This document shows, piece by piece, positions 34,786-46,689 of a DNA stretch of 64,000 bases. Position 1 is the stretch's first letter, and every line of letters begins with the position of its first letter. Made by a program: the position numbers and the translations under genes. Below the pieces are notes generated by a model. The model saw only the letters and a program-made list of their open reading frames with translations, did not search any database and was not told the origin of the DNA. Origin of the DNA: Himantopus leucocephalus (taxonomy: Eukaryota > Chordata > Aves > Charadriiformes > Recurvirostridae); contig RSEF01000001.1 in the NCBI GenBank assembly GCA_003993805.1, positions 152,508,390 to 152,572,389 on the forward strand, read 5' to 3'.

Positions 34786-36711
34786 AACCTGTAAGACATC
34801 AAACTCAATTTTTCTCTGAATGTAAGTGAAGAAAATTTGGTCTCTGAATCCACTACTGAATGTTGGATGTAATTTTAATAGTTGTTGAATACTGTTTTCC
34901 AGTTTTCAAGTATCAGTGCTCAATAATGATAGCTCGAATGTCCCAAGGAACTCTATCTTAAATTTTGGATTCAAGAAAAATGTTTTTATTTTTTCCTGAC
35001 ACATACACACACATGCTTAAAAACATATGCTCAAGAGTAATAAATAAAGCGAAATACATGCATTCTTAATGGTTAGCTGGAAGCTATTATATGTAGTAAA
35101 TATCTAATTGCATTGCTGTTAAACATCACAGGGTCAGTTGTCCTCTTGAGATGGTGGTGTTTTCTTCCAAGCTGGGTTAGGATTAGAAAAGGTTGCGGCT
35201 GGTCATATGGCGGTATTATTCAGTAACCATGGTTGATATTGTTATACTCTACATCCTTAATGTTGGTTTGCCTTCATCTTGGTAAATCTAAACAGGTGAA
35301 CTTTCCTGCAAGAACTTTTGATGTATAAATAATCGTCAGTAAATAATTTTTGCATGGATTTATTGACAGCGATTACATTGTTGCATTTATTAGGATAGAC
35401 ATTATGAAATATAAAATGGATTAATATTCATGTATGAACAAAAGGTGGCTATTTTCTTTGAAAATGGAGATATCTGGGTAGTTTCCATGCTGCATGGAGC
35501 GAAGCCGCTGGCAGGGGATACCATCACAGGCATCCTGCACTCAGCCTACACTTTAATTTCTCAGTGTGATTACTCAGAAAATTAAAGATTCCTACTCCAC
35601 ATGATTCATGTGTTGCTGTGTCTGTAACTGAGTTACTACAGGCAGGGACAAGAAGCATTGCTCAAAAATGAGGAGTTAAAGTGGGAGGTAAGCTGCTGGT
35701 AAGAGCCCACCATCCCTCTGTGAAAGGTAGCCTCAAGGAAAGGCAAGGCACAAGTAGCATAGGGAGGCTTTGACACTAATCTGACATTAGCTATGGTTTT
35801 CCTCTGGCAGAATTATTTTATTGAACTGGCAGATTTTTTTCCCCCTTTTTTGTTGATCCTTTAAATCACATGCAGAAGTTATAGCCTTCATTTTGCCAAA
35901 GAGTATGTCTTTGGAAAAAAATATAAGATTTGAAGAAATGTGATATAATTTAAACATTATTTTCCTGAAAGTCCTACACGATAATTAGCAGCAGAGTGTC
36001 TTAAGAATCCTACAATTGATTTTACATTTTGTTTGTTTGCTTTTCAGAGCTGGCAAAGCTCATGGAATAATGAAATGGCGACACACATCATTCAAAATCA
36101 ATCAAAACTCAGGGTGGCTGAAAACCCTCTCAAGGTAGTGAGAAAGTTCAGCCTGGGAAATGAACTGACTCACAATAACATTTGCCTAATACCAGACAAA
36201 CCTGGTAAGAAATAAAATGAGTTTGCAAACTGGAAGAGATTACAGTGCCACTGGATAAATAAATAAGATTTTCCTAGCTGGCATATTATTCCCAGTTATA
36301 GTCGCGACATTTTATGTAATACTCACAGACAAAATGATACAAAAGCATGTGACACTGCTGTAAAAGTCTAAAGCAGTTTCTTTAGACTTTTTTAGGGGAA
36401 TGAAGTATCAAAGAGATTGGACCTGTTTCCTGTTAGCATAGATACATGAGGTGAGACTGAAGAAAAACACATGAACCCTTCTCGAAGAGGTAACCAAGAT
36501 ATTTATTTCTTCTTGTATTACAGCAGTAAGGACCTTCCAATGAATATGAGAAAAAATGGATTAAAAATAATTTAAAAATATATAATCAACCCACAGAACC
36601 GTGGGCCACAGCGTTAAGAGTGTAAAACCCTCAAGCTTTACAGCGTAAGTCAACTCCCTGGTGGCCAGGGTCAGGGGAAACTTCTCAATGGGTTCATGCA
36701 TCTCCGATTGC
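34786..36711. other. Unique non-coding sequence
   Basis: No gene or young repeat recognised. It includes the inverted repeat at 36362-36391. The 60-codon frame at 36033-36215 begins after a TTTGTTTGTTTGCTTTTCAG stretch that looks like a 3' splice site, and ends in a AAACCTGGTAAG context resembling a 5' splice site (about 36199-36210). The encoded peptide matches no family I know, so I do not call it an exon. Confidence 0.35.
36362..36391. repeat. Perfect inverted repeat, 12-bp arms, 6-nt loop
   Basis: Left arm AAAAGTCTAAAG (36362-36373), loop CAGTTT, right arm CTTTAGACTTTT (36380-36391), perfectly complementary. It would form a hairpin if transcribed. A T run continues after the right arm. 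No promoter or known RNA family is apparent. Confidence 0.9.
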
Positions 36712-36800
36712 CCGTTGTGTGTTTGTCAGATGCACCCATAGCTGGCTGCTGTTATAGACAAGATACGGTATCACTGGTCTGATGTGGGGTGAGAAAATCT
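36712..36800 (+). mobile_element. Possible ancient CR1-type 3' end
   Basis: The segment GCTGCTGTTATAGACAAGAT, followed by CACTGGTCTGATGTGGGGTG, resembles the conserved 3' end of the same ancient amniote CR1/L3-like family as at 20.2 kb, but in plus orientation. Only about 60 bp look convincing, so this is tentative. Confidence 0.35.
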
Positions 36801-37853
36801 ATGCTCCACTGTTCACTTATGAGGAAGGAGGAGTCCATTAACTTGCAGGAAGCTGCTCTTAAATCACTCTTTGCCAGAATGAACTTTTAAGCCCTCCGGT
36901 AGCCATTCCAAAGGCAGGAGTTCTCCACCTAATGTGAAACAGGTCTTGGAACATGCAGCCAGATGAAGCAAAAGAAGAGCAGAATCACTGAGATAAGCTG
37001 AACAGATAGTGGGATCCAGTTATCTTGTTGCTTTGAATAAGGAATGTTGAGATAAATTAAGTACACAATGGAAATTTGGATCTCAAAATACATGTGAGAT
37101 CTAAAGTGCTTTCGGTAGTCCAAAACAGCTAATTTCACGGGAATTACCAAAAAGGGAGAAATTCTAAATTCTAAAACCACAGTATCATGTGTTTAAGAAC
37201 TCACAGTGTTTATTGCCTCAGGAGGTATGAGATTTCTTCATGTTTTTAGTATTGCTTCTTGTGAATGTTTTTGGGGTTTTTTTAAAGATTTTTCAGATTG
37301 GCAATGAAGTTATTTATAAATCAAAACAATGAATAGAACTGTTCCTCTACAATCTGCAGCATGAAGACAAGAATAATCTTTGCCTTGCTCTTCTCTCTCA
37401 CTTTCTTTTGAATAAACTGTTTGGCTTGCAGGTCATCTTTTCCTATTTAAAATAAACTTTTAAGATTTCTCAAGCACTGCTTTAGAGTCTGATCCCTAAA
37501 CCAACAGAAGCCAAAGCAAAGAATTGCATCGACCTCAGTAAGCTTTGGATTAGCCTTAAAATACGCTATCAATCATTTTTTCTTTTGTACAGGCCTGCAA
37601 CCACTTTGGTACCATGTGGAGGATATGGATGTGGAAATATTTTGCAAGGAAAATTAGCAGAGAATGTAGAAGGTCTTGCAGTAGTAACCAATTAAAATTA
37701 AAAAAAAAAAGAAAGAAGAAAAATACTGGACAGATAATTGTAGCAGCTGCTTTCTATATTGTTGCATTTTGTGACTGGACGTCTAACAGCTTAATGTACA
37801 GGAGAGCAAGTTTGCTTCCAAATTTCTTCTCCTACATAATTAAATTTAGAGCA
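36801..37853. other. Unique non-coding sequence
   Basis: No gene, RNA gene or transposon recognised. A-rich tracts occur at 37690-37720. Confidence 0.4.
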
Positions 37854-38112
37854 TGGGAAATTTTGAACTTGTGAGAAGATATACTTATTATGTAAATGTC
37901 ACGTGAACATTGTGTGTTATAATTGTTGAACTTCATTGTCATTTCCTTCACCTTTTTCAGGAGAGAAGATCAAGCTAAAATNTGGGAAATTTTGAACTTG
38001 TGAGAAGATATACTTATTATGTAAATATGTCACGTGAACATGGTGTGTTATAATTGTTGAACTTCATCGTCATTTCCTTCACCTTTTTCAGGAGAGAAGA
38101 TCAAGCTAAAAT
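37854..38112. repeat. Direct duplication of about 129 bp split by one N (probable assembly artefact)
   Basis: Copy 1 is 37854-37981 and copy 2 is 37983-38112, separated by the N at 37982. The copies differ by two substitutions and one 2-bp indel (ATGT versus ATATGT near 37896). This is the same single-N signature as at 27.5 kb and most likely represents unmerged contig ends or two alleles. Confidence 0.92.
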
Positions 38113-41100
38113 TGAAATCTGAGGAAAAGACAGAAAGATCCAAATGTAGTACAAGTCCCCCCTGTTTTTGGCAAGTTTTCCAGCACAGCACCCAAGGGGT
38201 TGATCCCAGCCAGAAGAACACTTTGGCAAACAGAAGTCTTAAATAGCAGACACATCTGCTGTGAAATTTTGGCTGTTGATAAGCCAGAGAGACCTGGTTG
38301 AGGACCAAGTAATTTTAATGTCTGCTGAAAGACATATATTTCTGAGCTGGTTTGGGATTTGGGGTATTTCACTGTCAAACTGATGATCTAACAGTGAGGG
38401 TGTACAAGAGACAGAGATTTCCAGCATTACTGTAACCTACTGAACACTGTAGTATAATTATTAATAAAACAAAGCGCCGTGATGACTTGTGAAGGAATGT
38501 GGTCTCAGTTACCGTAACACCCTGGGGTCATTTAAAGAAAACATTATTATTCAATATTTGTGTGGAAAAAATTCCGAAATACTACAATTGCTTATTTTGC
38601 AACAGCTACATGTGCTACATAATTTCTTTACAATGCTTATTTTGCTCTGGAGGGAAAGTTTACGTATTACTTTATACTTCTCCAGTACCCTGCACCTTAA
38701 AAATCAAGCTCTTGCCAAGCATTTATGAACAACGCTTCCTAGCCTCAAAATACATACTAGGAGGCAGTGTTATTTTCTCTAATTTTCCTGGATGATAAGG
38801 TGAAACATTCATGATTAACCACAAGAACGTTGTTGTCTTGATGAACTTAGCCTCTTTGGTGCATGAGTCATATTTTTGTTGAATGTGCTGTACCTATAAT
38901 AATGTAGCTTCAACTTCTGCCTGGGGGTGTTACTGGGGCATAAATAACAATAGCTGGGGAAGTAACCTGGAGCAGAAACATAAGTATAGGCCTTGTGATT
39001 TTCAGCATCCAGTGTTCTCTTGAAGAAGAGAACCCACCTTCACTTTACTGGATAGTTAGTCAGGCCTGTTTAATTTTTAAATACAAAAGTACAGTTCTTT
39101 CTTGGAAGGTATCTCAAGGTTAGATGGCAGCAGTTGTTGCAGGAGATACAGAAACTCCCCTTTAAAACTACCGTTCATGACTTTGCTGGAAATAGCTCAG
39201 TATGGTGCAGAGCTGTGAGCCAAAGGATTCTCCATTCTGACCACTTCACTGCCATTCTCTTTAGTGAATGCAAAAAAAAACCCGGGATTGTTTTACTTAG
39301 GTGAACACTGTCAGATAGACTTGTAAAAAGACACAGTTCACCTGGGTTTCATTAGCAGAATGAAAAGGGAATTTATCCACCTTCCCTGCTAGGAAGGGCA
39401 GTGCTAGAGCACAAGGCCACCCTGCAGATCCTGCCCATGATTTTTTGGCCAGTTTTTTCAGTAAACACTCAGTTTTGGAGTGGTTTCATTGCTCAGTAGG
39501 TTTCTCTCACTAATGAGGGAGTCGTAATAGGCAGGAAATCTAGAAAAAGAAATAAACCACGTCCTCCAGCATTCAATCAAGGCGAAGGAACCTCGAGCCA
39601 TGAGAAAGAAGGACCTGCTTTTGCCTGGCTTTGTTTGCTGTATCCTGGACCTTAGTTATTTCTAGGGGATTTTATTCCACAGGTGTTTGAAAGGAAATTA
39701 CTTTTTGCATGCTTAGGAAAGTCTTGCTCTTGACCAAGTATAGCTTTGTCAAGGTGTATTAAGAAGTAAATAACATAGCAGGGTGTAATTATGGGCTTTT
39801 GAAGACTAAGGCTGAATTCAGGTAGTGTTATCCTGTTGGTGGGAGATGGGGGGGCTGAAGAGAGGTGATCAAAGGGCTCAGCTATTTTGGGCAAATCCAG
39901 TTTATTCCTGTAGGATTACACACTTCAGTATTTTGGAGAAAACTTTGTTTCCTGAAGAAATAGGTAAGTTACATGTGTTTAACCTGCTTGACATTAATGA
40001 CATCTTTTGGCTCTTGCTACATCTATGAACACCATTAAATGTTTTTCTGCATTCCTGGGTACTGACGCTTTGTACTTTAGTCTCAGTTAGGTACACTGTA
40101 GCCCACCCCCAATAAATTTGCCAAAAATGCTGGGAGATTAGAAAATTGAATTTCTGTCACCTCCACACCCAAAATGACTGTAATAGTCCCTTTGAGATTC
40201 TGTACCTGCTGTATACCTCTAAGTTTCTAATACGGTGTTTAAAAAAGAGGCTTTGAAACATGATCCTTGTTTTGCAGAAAGAGCTATAACCTTGCTCTGG
40301 AAAAATAAAAACCTGCACCTGGCCATTACCTTTGATCATTCCCCAAAGGGGTGCAAAAGATAAAACTACAAGACTGCCCTCTCGCATGCGTACATGAGCA
40401 ACTAGCTGAAGAAACAAGATGCGTGAGTGCTCCTCCCCTCGTATAAGCTGTCCTGGTACACCATGAAGCTTTCTGTCAAGTCAGAGAGGACACTTCTGAT
40501 GTGATATTTCTCCGACCAGCAAGGATTTCACAGACAGCACTACATGCCATGTGTTGGCTGCTCAGATCTTCTGCAATGCTTGCAGGGGCAAGGGCTCCTC
40601 TGAAAGAACAGCCCCATACATCTGATGTAAAAGTTTGTTTGTGCATTTGGTAGTCAGTTTTTCTACAATATCTTGCATTAAAAAACAAATATCTTTTATA
40701 GAGACAGCATTAATGGAGCAATAAAAGTGGAGTATGCGCTCAAATGCCTCATAGCTGTTTATTGACCCGGTTGTCAGTGCTGTTTTCCAAAAGAAGATGG
40801 CCGAAATGCTGCTGGAGCTGCTGCAGTCCATCTGGTGAGTGGGGAGCTTCAGAGAAACACCACCCTTCACGGCCAAGACTAGTAGATACGGTATTTCAGT
40901 TGTAAGTAATAAAGCCGTGCCTGAGCAGTACCTCTGGGCTATTTCATCAACATGATGATGTTCACCTGACTGAAACAGGGCAGACGTACTTAATGAGGAT
41001 CTTCATGAGGCACTGGACCTGTGCCTGTCAGGAGGATTAAGTCAAAGAAAAGAACTTGGGCAAACTGCTGACCTGTGCTTTGGCAGAGGCTCATTACAAA

Positions 41101-42510
41101 TTTGAAGCAGGAGAGAAAGGGCCCAGAAGCCCTTCCAAGCTCTGGGAAAAAGAACTGCAAGCAGAAAACACTTGCATTTTATTTGGCCCTCAGCTACTTG
41201 GAGGAGGCCATATGATGGAATGAGCAGGAGGAGAATGAGTTCATTCCCTCTGAAGGGGTAGAAATCACGACTCCTCACACAGGGAAAGGAGGAGCTTATA
41301 TTTTAACTTGCTGAGAATAGCCAAGGAATGTAGTAATTATTCTGGCCAGGTTTATGGTAGAAGGACATTGTCAAGTACTTTATAAAACAGATTATAAAAC
41401 TCTTCAGCACTTCAGCACTTTCTCTTAAATGCATGAAAATAATTCTTCCATTACTAGTTGCAGCCTTCACCATTTGGCAGCAATCTGTTCCTCCCCTCCA
41501 CTTTAATTTATGTTTAAAAAATGCCATTACACATACATTACACATTCAGTCCGTTCTTCAGTGGCTTGTAAGTTCACCTCTGCCTATCTGCTCCACAGAG
41601 AACCAAGTTTCAGCATGAAGCTATTACGTCTAGATGAAGGGAGGAAAAAAAAGTGGGAAAGGGAAAGGAAATTAAAATGTTGGTAACAGAATTGCATCTG
41701 TTTGAATACTCCTTTGGCCATGATCATCATTACAAAAGCTGACATGACACAGGAAAGATTATTGCTTACATTACGTGCTTTACCCCTCTGAAAGACAGGT
41801 TGTCAGAATCACATTTAGCAAACAATAACTACAGCCACAGGAGATAGTGGGAGTGAAAGGGTTGATGACAGGGCCACAGGATGATTAGGAAGCAACTGTA
41901 AATGAGGGAGAGTTTGTCTTCCATGACTAGGAGTGTCTTCTGTGCCAACCTCCATGTGTGTGCATGTGTGTGTATGTGTAAGGGGGGTTGAAAAGGAGGG
42001 ATGCAGCTCCTTTAGCCTCTTCTAGTAAATCTGTCACCACTAAGTGAATTGAAAATGAACTTCTGGTGAAAGGGCAGCTCCAGAGAAGGGGGAGTTACCT
42101 GTCTATTCCCAAAGACCCTCTTTTTATTCTGACATGCTACTGTTTTATATAAAGTCTCCCAATGTAGGGATCAATTCCCAATTTTCACTGTTGTGAATTC
42201 AGAAGTTCTTTCCAACCCTGCCATGGCTCCAGGGAGCCTGCACTGGGTCCCCTTTCTGGTGTGCAGGAATGGCATCCTTCAAGACACTGGATCTCAATAC
42301 TTTACTTCTCCTAGTGTAGAAAAGCCTGATTGTCTCAATATTTGAGTCAGTCTTGGTTTTCTGGGTCTGCACAGGGTTTCTCTTGGAAGCTGGTGGCAGC
42401 TTTGTTCAGGCAAGATATTTATTAGGAACTGCCATCTGCACAAACACAGGGTGGGAAAGGGCTGGCTAAGAAGCAGCTTTCTAACAACAACAAAAAAGGA
42501 TATGTGCTTA
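38113..42510. other. Unique non-coding sequence
   Basis: No gene or transposon recognised. A TG-rich stretch with a G run lies at 41953-41988. Overlapping open frames on opposite strands (78-104 codons) are unrecognised. There is a polypurine patch around 41640-41670. Confidence 0.4.
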
Positions 42511-42850
42511 CAGTGGAGCACAAGCTGAATGTGAGCCAATAGTGTTGTGAAAAAGGCACTCTAGGAGGCATATTGTCTGCACAACACATTAAGTGGTCCT
42601 TCAAGTCTTCTTGAAGCTCTTGAAGCCTCAGCTGGAGCGCTAAGTATTACTTGGGGTACTGTAATTCAGAAAAGATGTGAACCAGTTGGAAAGAGACCAG
42701 AGAAGAACACTGAGAATGGTCAGACCTTGGAAATATAAGGGCTTCAGGAGGGTGACTGAACAAGGGTGGCTTAGCCTAGGAAGCAAGAAAACTAAGGAGA
42801 ACATCATAAGTCTCTTCAATGTATCAATAAAATATGGAAGGGAATAAAAA
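42511..42850 (+). mobile_element. Old degraded CR1 LINE fragment
   Basis: Beginning with ACAGTGGAGCACAAGCTGAA and TGTGAGCCAATAGTGTTGTG, it follows the CR1 ORF2 coding region: an equivalent of the CAGTGTGCC block, then TACTTGGGGTACTGTAATTC (the LEYCVQFW region), GAAAAGATGTGAACCAGTTG and AGAGACCAGAGAAGAACACT (the VQRRATK region), and CCTAGGAAGCAAGAAAACTA (the FSLEKRR region). Divergence and missing blocks show it is older than the copies at 30 and 47 kb, and of another subfamily. The 3' terminal repeat is absent. Confidence 0.7.
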
Positions 42851-43523
42851 AAAGTTTTTATGAGCTACCTATAAGAAATAACAGGTCTGTTGCAGAAACT
42901 GAGATTGAGACAAGAGCAAATACATTCTCATTGCTAACAGTCATAAGTCTGTGGAATAATTTATCCAGTAAGTGTATAAAGTCTTCCCCAATAAAAGTAT
43001 GTATAAAAAAACATGTTAAGCTGATGAGAAAGACATTATCTACAGATGATGGAATATATGACATCTCGGATTTCCTCCTATTCCTATTTCCTGCATGTCT
43101 TTGTTTTTTTTATCTTAGCTATAAGAACAAAGCACAGTAAAGTGCAGTGCTTTTCAAAAATTCCATATATATGCATTTCACATTACTGTCTGCCCACGCT
43201 GTGTTGGAAAGGAAGGTACGCCCAAATTCTTCAGACTGCTGGAGCACGGATCATTGTATACCAATCTGAAAGCTTTACTCTTGGAAAGAGAGAGAGACTT
43301 TTAATCTGACCTGGGTCATTAGCTCTCCAAGTCCTTATATTTTTAAATGAATTTGGTAGGCTGAGTGAAAAGTCAACTTAAACTATGGCTCTCTCAGGAT
43401 TTTCTTGCAACATGCAAGTTTTCCCTGCTAACTGTCTTTTCCTCATTTTGTGATGAATTGTAAAGTCTGCTAGAAAACACACAGGAAAGGAAGACAATGA
43501 CCCTTCTTTCCTGTGCTTTTTCC

Positions 43524-43558
<35 letters not shown>

Positions 43559-46204
43559 CTGTACGGGAAATCTCCTACTCACAGAAACAACACGCTCTAC
43601 ACATAAATCACAGAACATAGCCACATCTGTCCCTAAAGATTTTTGAAATGTAAAGATTTTTGAATGTTATTACACAATCCACACCATCTTACATCTGACA
43701 GAAACTGCAGACTATCCTGTTAATTTCTGCCTTCTTTCCTCTCTCTAAATGTGTCCTGTTTAACTGAATAAAGGCTACCCTGAAGGAAAACAAGTTATGG
43801 GGGTAATTTTTTTCCTCTCACAAAATAATTTCTCAATTGAGCCTTTAAAATGTAGCAATGTGAATGAATAAATACGACATTTCTTCAAATGAATTTAATC
43901 TATAGAAAATAAGTCAAGTGGGTTAGATGGTTACTGTCAGGTCAGTTCAAGCTTACTGTTCAGATTTTGTGGGAAAACTAAATGTGACAGGTGTAACCAA
44001 CCCATTGCAAGTTAAATCATTGCGATATCACTATTTAGTTCTGATGGTAGCATGTCTCCTCTAAGCCTTAAAACCATATTATGCAATTGAATTATGTGGT
44101 GTGCAAATCACTTAGCTTCAAAGCAACAGCACTTTTAATTTTTCTTCTTTTCAATGTATAATTTTTAGAGCAAAGAAGATCAACAGAGTTATTGAAAATT
44201 GTATTTCAAAATATGTTGTTAGGTTCTACTTACCTATAATACCAATACAGTTGAAAGGTTGTTTAAAATATGCATTGATTTCTGAATCAATTTTCTGCAA
44301 ATCATTCCATCCAGAGGACAAATGTCAGCCAGGTCCCACACAGGAGCTCTCATGAAGTTAGAGGAAAGAACAAGGATGTCCAGGCTTGCCTGCCATGCTC
44401 TGGTCTCTGGTGTGACAAATATCCTTCCAAAGGTGCCCTGTTTTCCTCCATTTTCTGCAGAAGGTAGGCTTCCAAGTCTGAGTTAGTTATCTCTCAGATA
44501 TCCTAACTCAGGTGAGAATAAATATTTTGAATTGGTACCAAGCAGTCTGGTTTTTAGGAACTCATTATGAAAAAGAAAATATTTAGTATCAGAAATACTT
44601 GTTTTTACTAGGAAAAGTAGAGAAATAAGAGCCAGGTTTTTCTCAGTGGTGCCCAAGAGGCAATGGGCACAAACTATAACACATGATATTCCAGCTGAAC
44701 AAAAGAAAAAAATACTTTACTATGGGCCGTATTTAATCAATCACGGAACTCGATGTTTTTTTAAATTTATTTATTTGTTTATTTTTACTTTAGCTAGAGT
44801 GTGTGGTATATTTTAAAATCCCTGGAGACTCCAAGCTATTAGGAATGAAGCTATCATATTTACCTACTCTGTAAAAAAGCTGAACAGTCCGCAGACATAA
44901 ATTTAACTTTTTACAAAACATCTGTTTTAAAACAAACAACTAAAAAACCCACCAGGACTGAATCATAGTGTAGTAAACATGTTTCTAGCAATTTCTTATA
45001 TAGAAAGGATTATTTGTACTTCCCAGTCTATAGTTATCTTTACTTAATATTATGTATGTACGCTTAGATACATAGGAGAACTCGAAATGAGAAACCAAGT
45101 ATTTCCTTCCTAATTTTTGCTTCCCAGTATCTATTATGAAAAGAATTTTTTTTTTTTTTTTTTAAGACTTGGAAAACTGTTTTCCACAGAAGATAAATAC
45201 ATCCTGGTTTGACTGTCCAGTACAGCGCATGTACTTTTTCTATTTTGGGAATTCTAAGATAAATGTTCATATTAAAAAAAAGAACCTATTAACCTCCAGA
45301 TACTTTAATTCAAAAGAAACAACCAACACTTTGTCAAAATCAGTTATTAAAATGCTATTGGAAGTTCATGTTGATGCATTTGTCTGTAACATAAGACAAT
45401 TATTAAACTTGCTATGTACCACAGAGAAGTGAAACTACATGGAAGACCTCCAAAGTTTGAATTAAATTTTAGACATATTCTGTGACCTTCTCAGATTTCG
45501 CAGTTACACTATTTCAGTGAGTACTTACAGAGGCAGATAGGACAATTGTTCTCATAGGAGATACTCAAAAGACAAAATATGGCCTCTTAGAAAACTAGTA
45601 ATTCACACTCTGCAAACACAGATGAAATTCACGCAGGCATTCTGATATAAATCATTGTACACAGCATCAAGGGCTGGCTCAGATGATGTAAAATAGCTAT
45701 CTGGAAGGAATAGTTACTATGAGGATGTAAAATGTATGTGTGTTTGTTCAAAAGTGTGTATATTTGACAACCTGACAAGATCAGCCTTACACATACAAAT
45801 TCTGCTCCTGCAGTGTTTATATATAGCATTTATCGCAACCTTATTTAGTAGGACAAGTGACATATGTGAAATTTGCAGGATGGTAACCGGAGGGTGTACA
45901 TTTCCTGAGAAAGCCTGACAAGACGCTAGTTTCACCCTTGATTTCCTGACCTCTTCCCGAAGCTTAAAGAGTTCTTGCTGCTTTTGATTTATCACTTTCC
46001 AAATCTGCAACATGTTTCAGTCGCAAAAATAATTTTGGAATGCAGACATTTATTTAAAAAGGCAGTATAAAGGAAACAGATATAATATATTATTAATGTT
46101 ACTTATCTGTAACATTTTGCCATGAAGGAGCAGTCTATTTATTTGAAGTGCCCTGTCTTGGAGTAGTAAGTTCCAAAAAACCATACAGTATTCCTACATT
46201 CCAC
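42851..46204. other. Unique AT-rich non-coding sequence
   Basis: No gene recognised. It contains the AT dinucleotide repeat (43528-43556), a small tandem duplication in which the 14-mer TAAAGATTTTTGAA occurs at 43634-43647 and 43651-43664, and a T run at 45147-45164. The segment 43990-44270 has a conserved-element look, inferred only from composition. Confidence 0.4.
43528..43556. repeat. AT dinucleotide microsatellite
   Basis: An uninterrupted (AT) array of about 14.5 units, likely polymorphic in length. Confidence 0.97.
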
Positions 46205-46344
46205 AGCTTTGCGCAGTGGCAGTATCATAGCCAATGAGGTTAATCCAAGGCGTGATTATTGCTAATTGAAAACTTTTCCCAATACCCCGCCATGATGACT
46301 TGAAATGTAGTCAGCATTGGCAATTTTTGACAGTCTCTATGGAG
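46205..46344 (+). pseudogene. U4 snRNA pseudogene (5' and middle complete, 3' end lost)
   Basis: The first base starts exactly at the U4 5' end (AGCTTTGCGCAGTGGCAGTA). The U4/U6 stem region, 5' stem-loop, central part and Sm-site region (GCAATTTTTGAC, about 46319-46330) are all recognisable over about 140 of about 145 nt. Homology stops in the 3' terminal stem: GGAG is followed by TTATTA rather than the usual ACTGG. Compared with the U4 sequence as I remember it, about ten substitutions are visible, seven of them CG to TG/CA transitions. Loss of the 3' stem, CpG decay and no recognisable snRNA promoter upstream argue for a retrotransposed pseudogene. Some differences could reflect the avian parent gene variant rather than decay. 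The spliceosomal role of true U4 is to chaperone U6. Confidence 0.9.
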
Positions 46345-46365
46345 TTATTAAATTTTTTAATATTT

Positions 46366-46470
46366 GGGGACATGGTTTAGAAGTGGTTTTTGTCAGGTTA
46401 TGTTAATGGTTGGACTTGGTGATCTTAAAGGTCCCTTCCAACCTCAACAATTCTATGATTCTAAGATTCT
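46366..46470 (+). mobile_element. CR1 LINE 3' tail closely following the U4 pseudogene
   Basis: The segment from GGGGACATGGTTTAG to CTATGATTCTAAGATTCT is the last about 105 bp of CR1, of the same subfamily as the 30-kb copy (GGTTGGACTTGGTGATCTTA matches GTTGGACTCGATGATCTTA there). It starts 21 bp after the last U4-like base, in the same orientation. Between them lie AT-rich bases (TTATTAAATTTTTTAATATTT) that could be diverged CR1 (compare GGAGGTATTTAAAAG in the 30-kb copy) or filler added at the junction. Confidence 0.88.
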
Positions 46471-46689
46471 ACATGGTTCATTCGGTGATTGTATCTGACA
46501 AAAAATAATTGTACAGCATTTGATCCTCTAAATTGTTAAAAGATTTACATTAGTTCTTTAAATAAATATAAAATTAAAAATGGTAAGAGAGGTTGCTTCT
46601 GGTCATTCTTAGTACATAGCTGCATTAGTAATGTTTATTTCCGTCTTCTTATATGAGTGCTCACTAGTACTGTTGATAAGCACTAGAAG

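Noticed and set aside
46205..46344. A functional U4 snRNA gene
   Set aside because: The 3' terminal stem is missing, CpG-type decay is evident, a LINE tail follows, and no snRNA promoter element is recognisable upstream.
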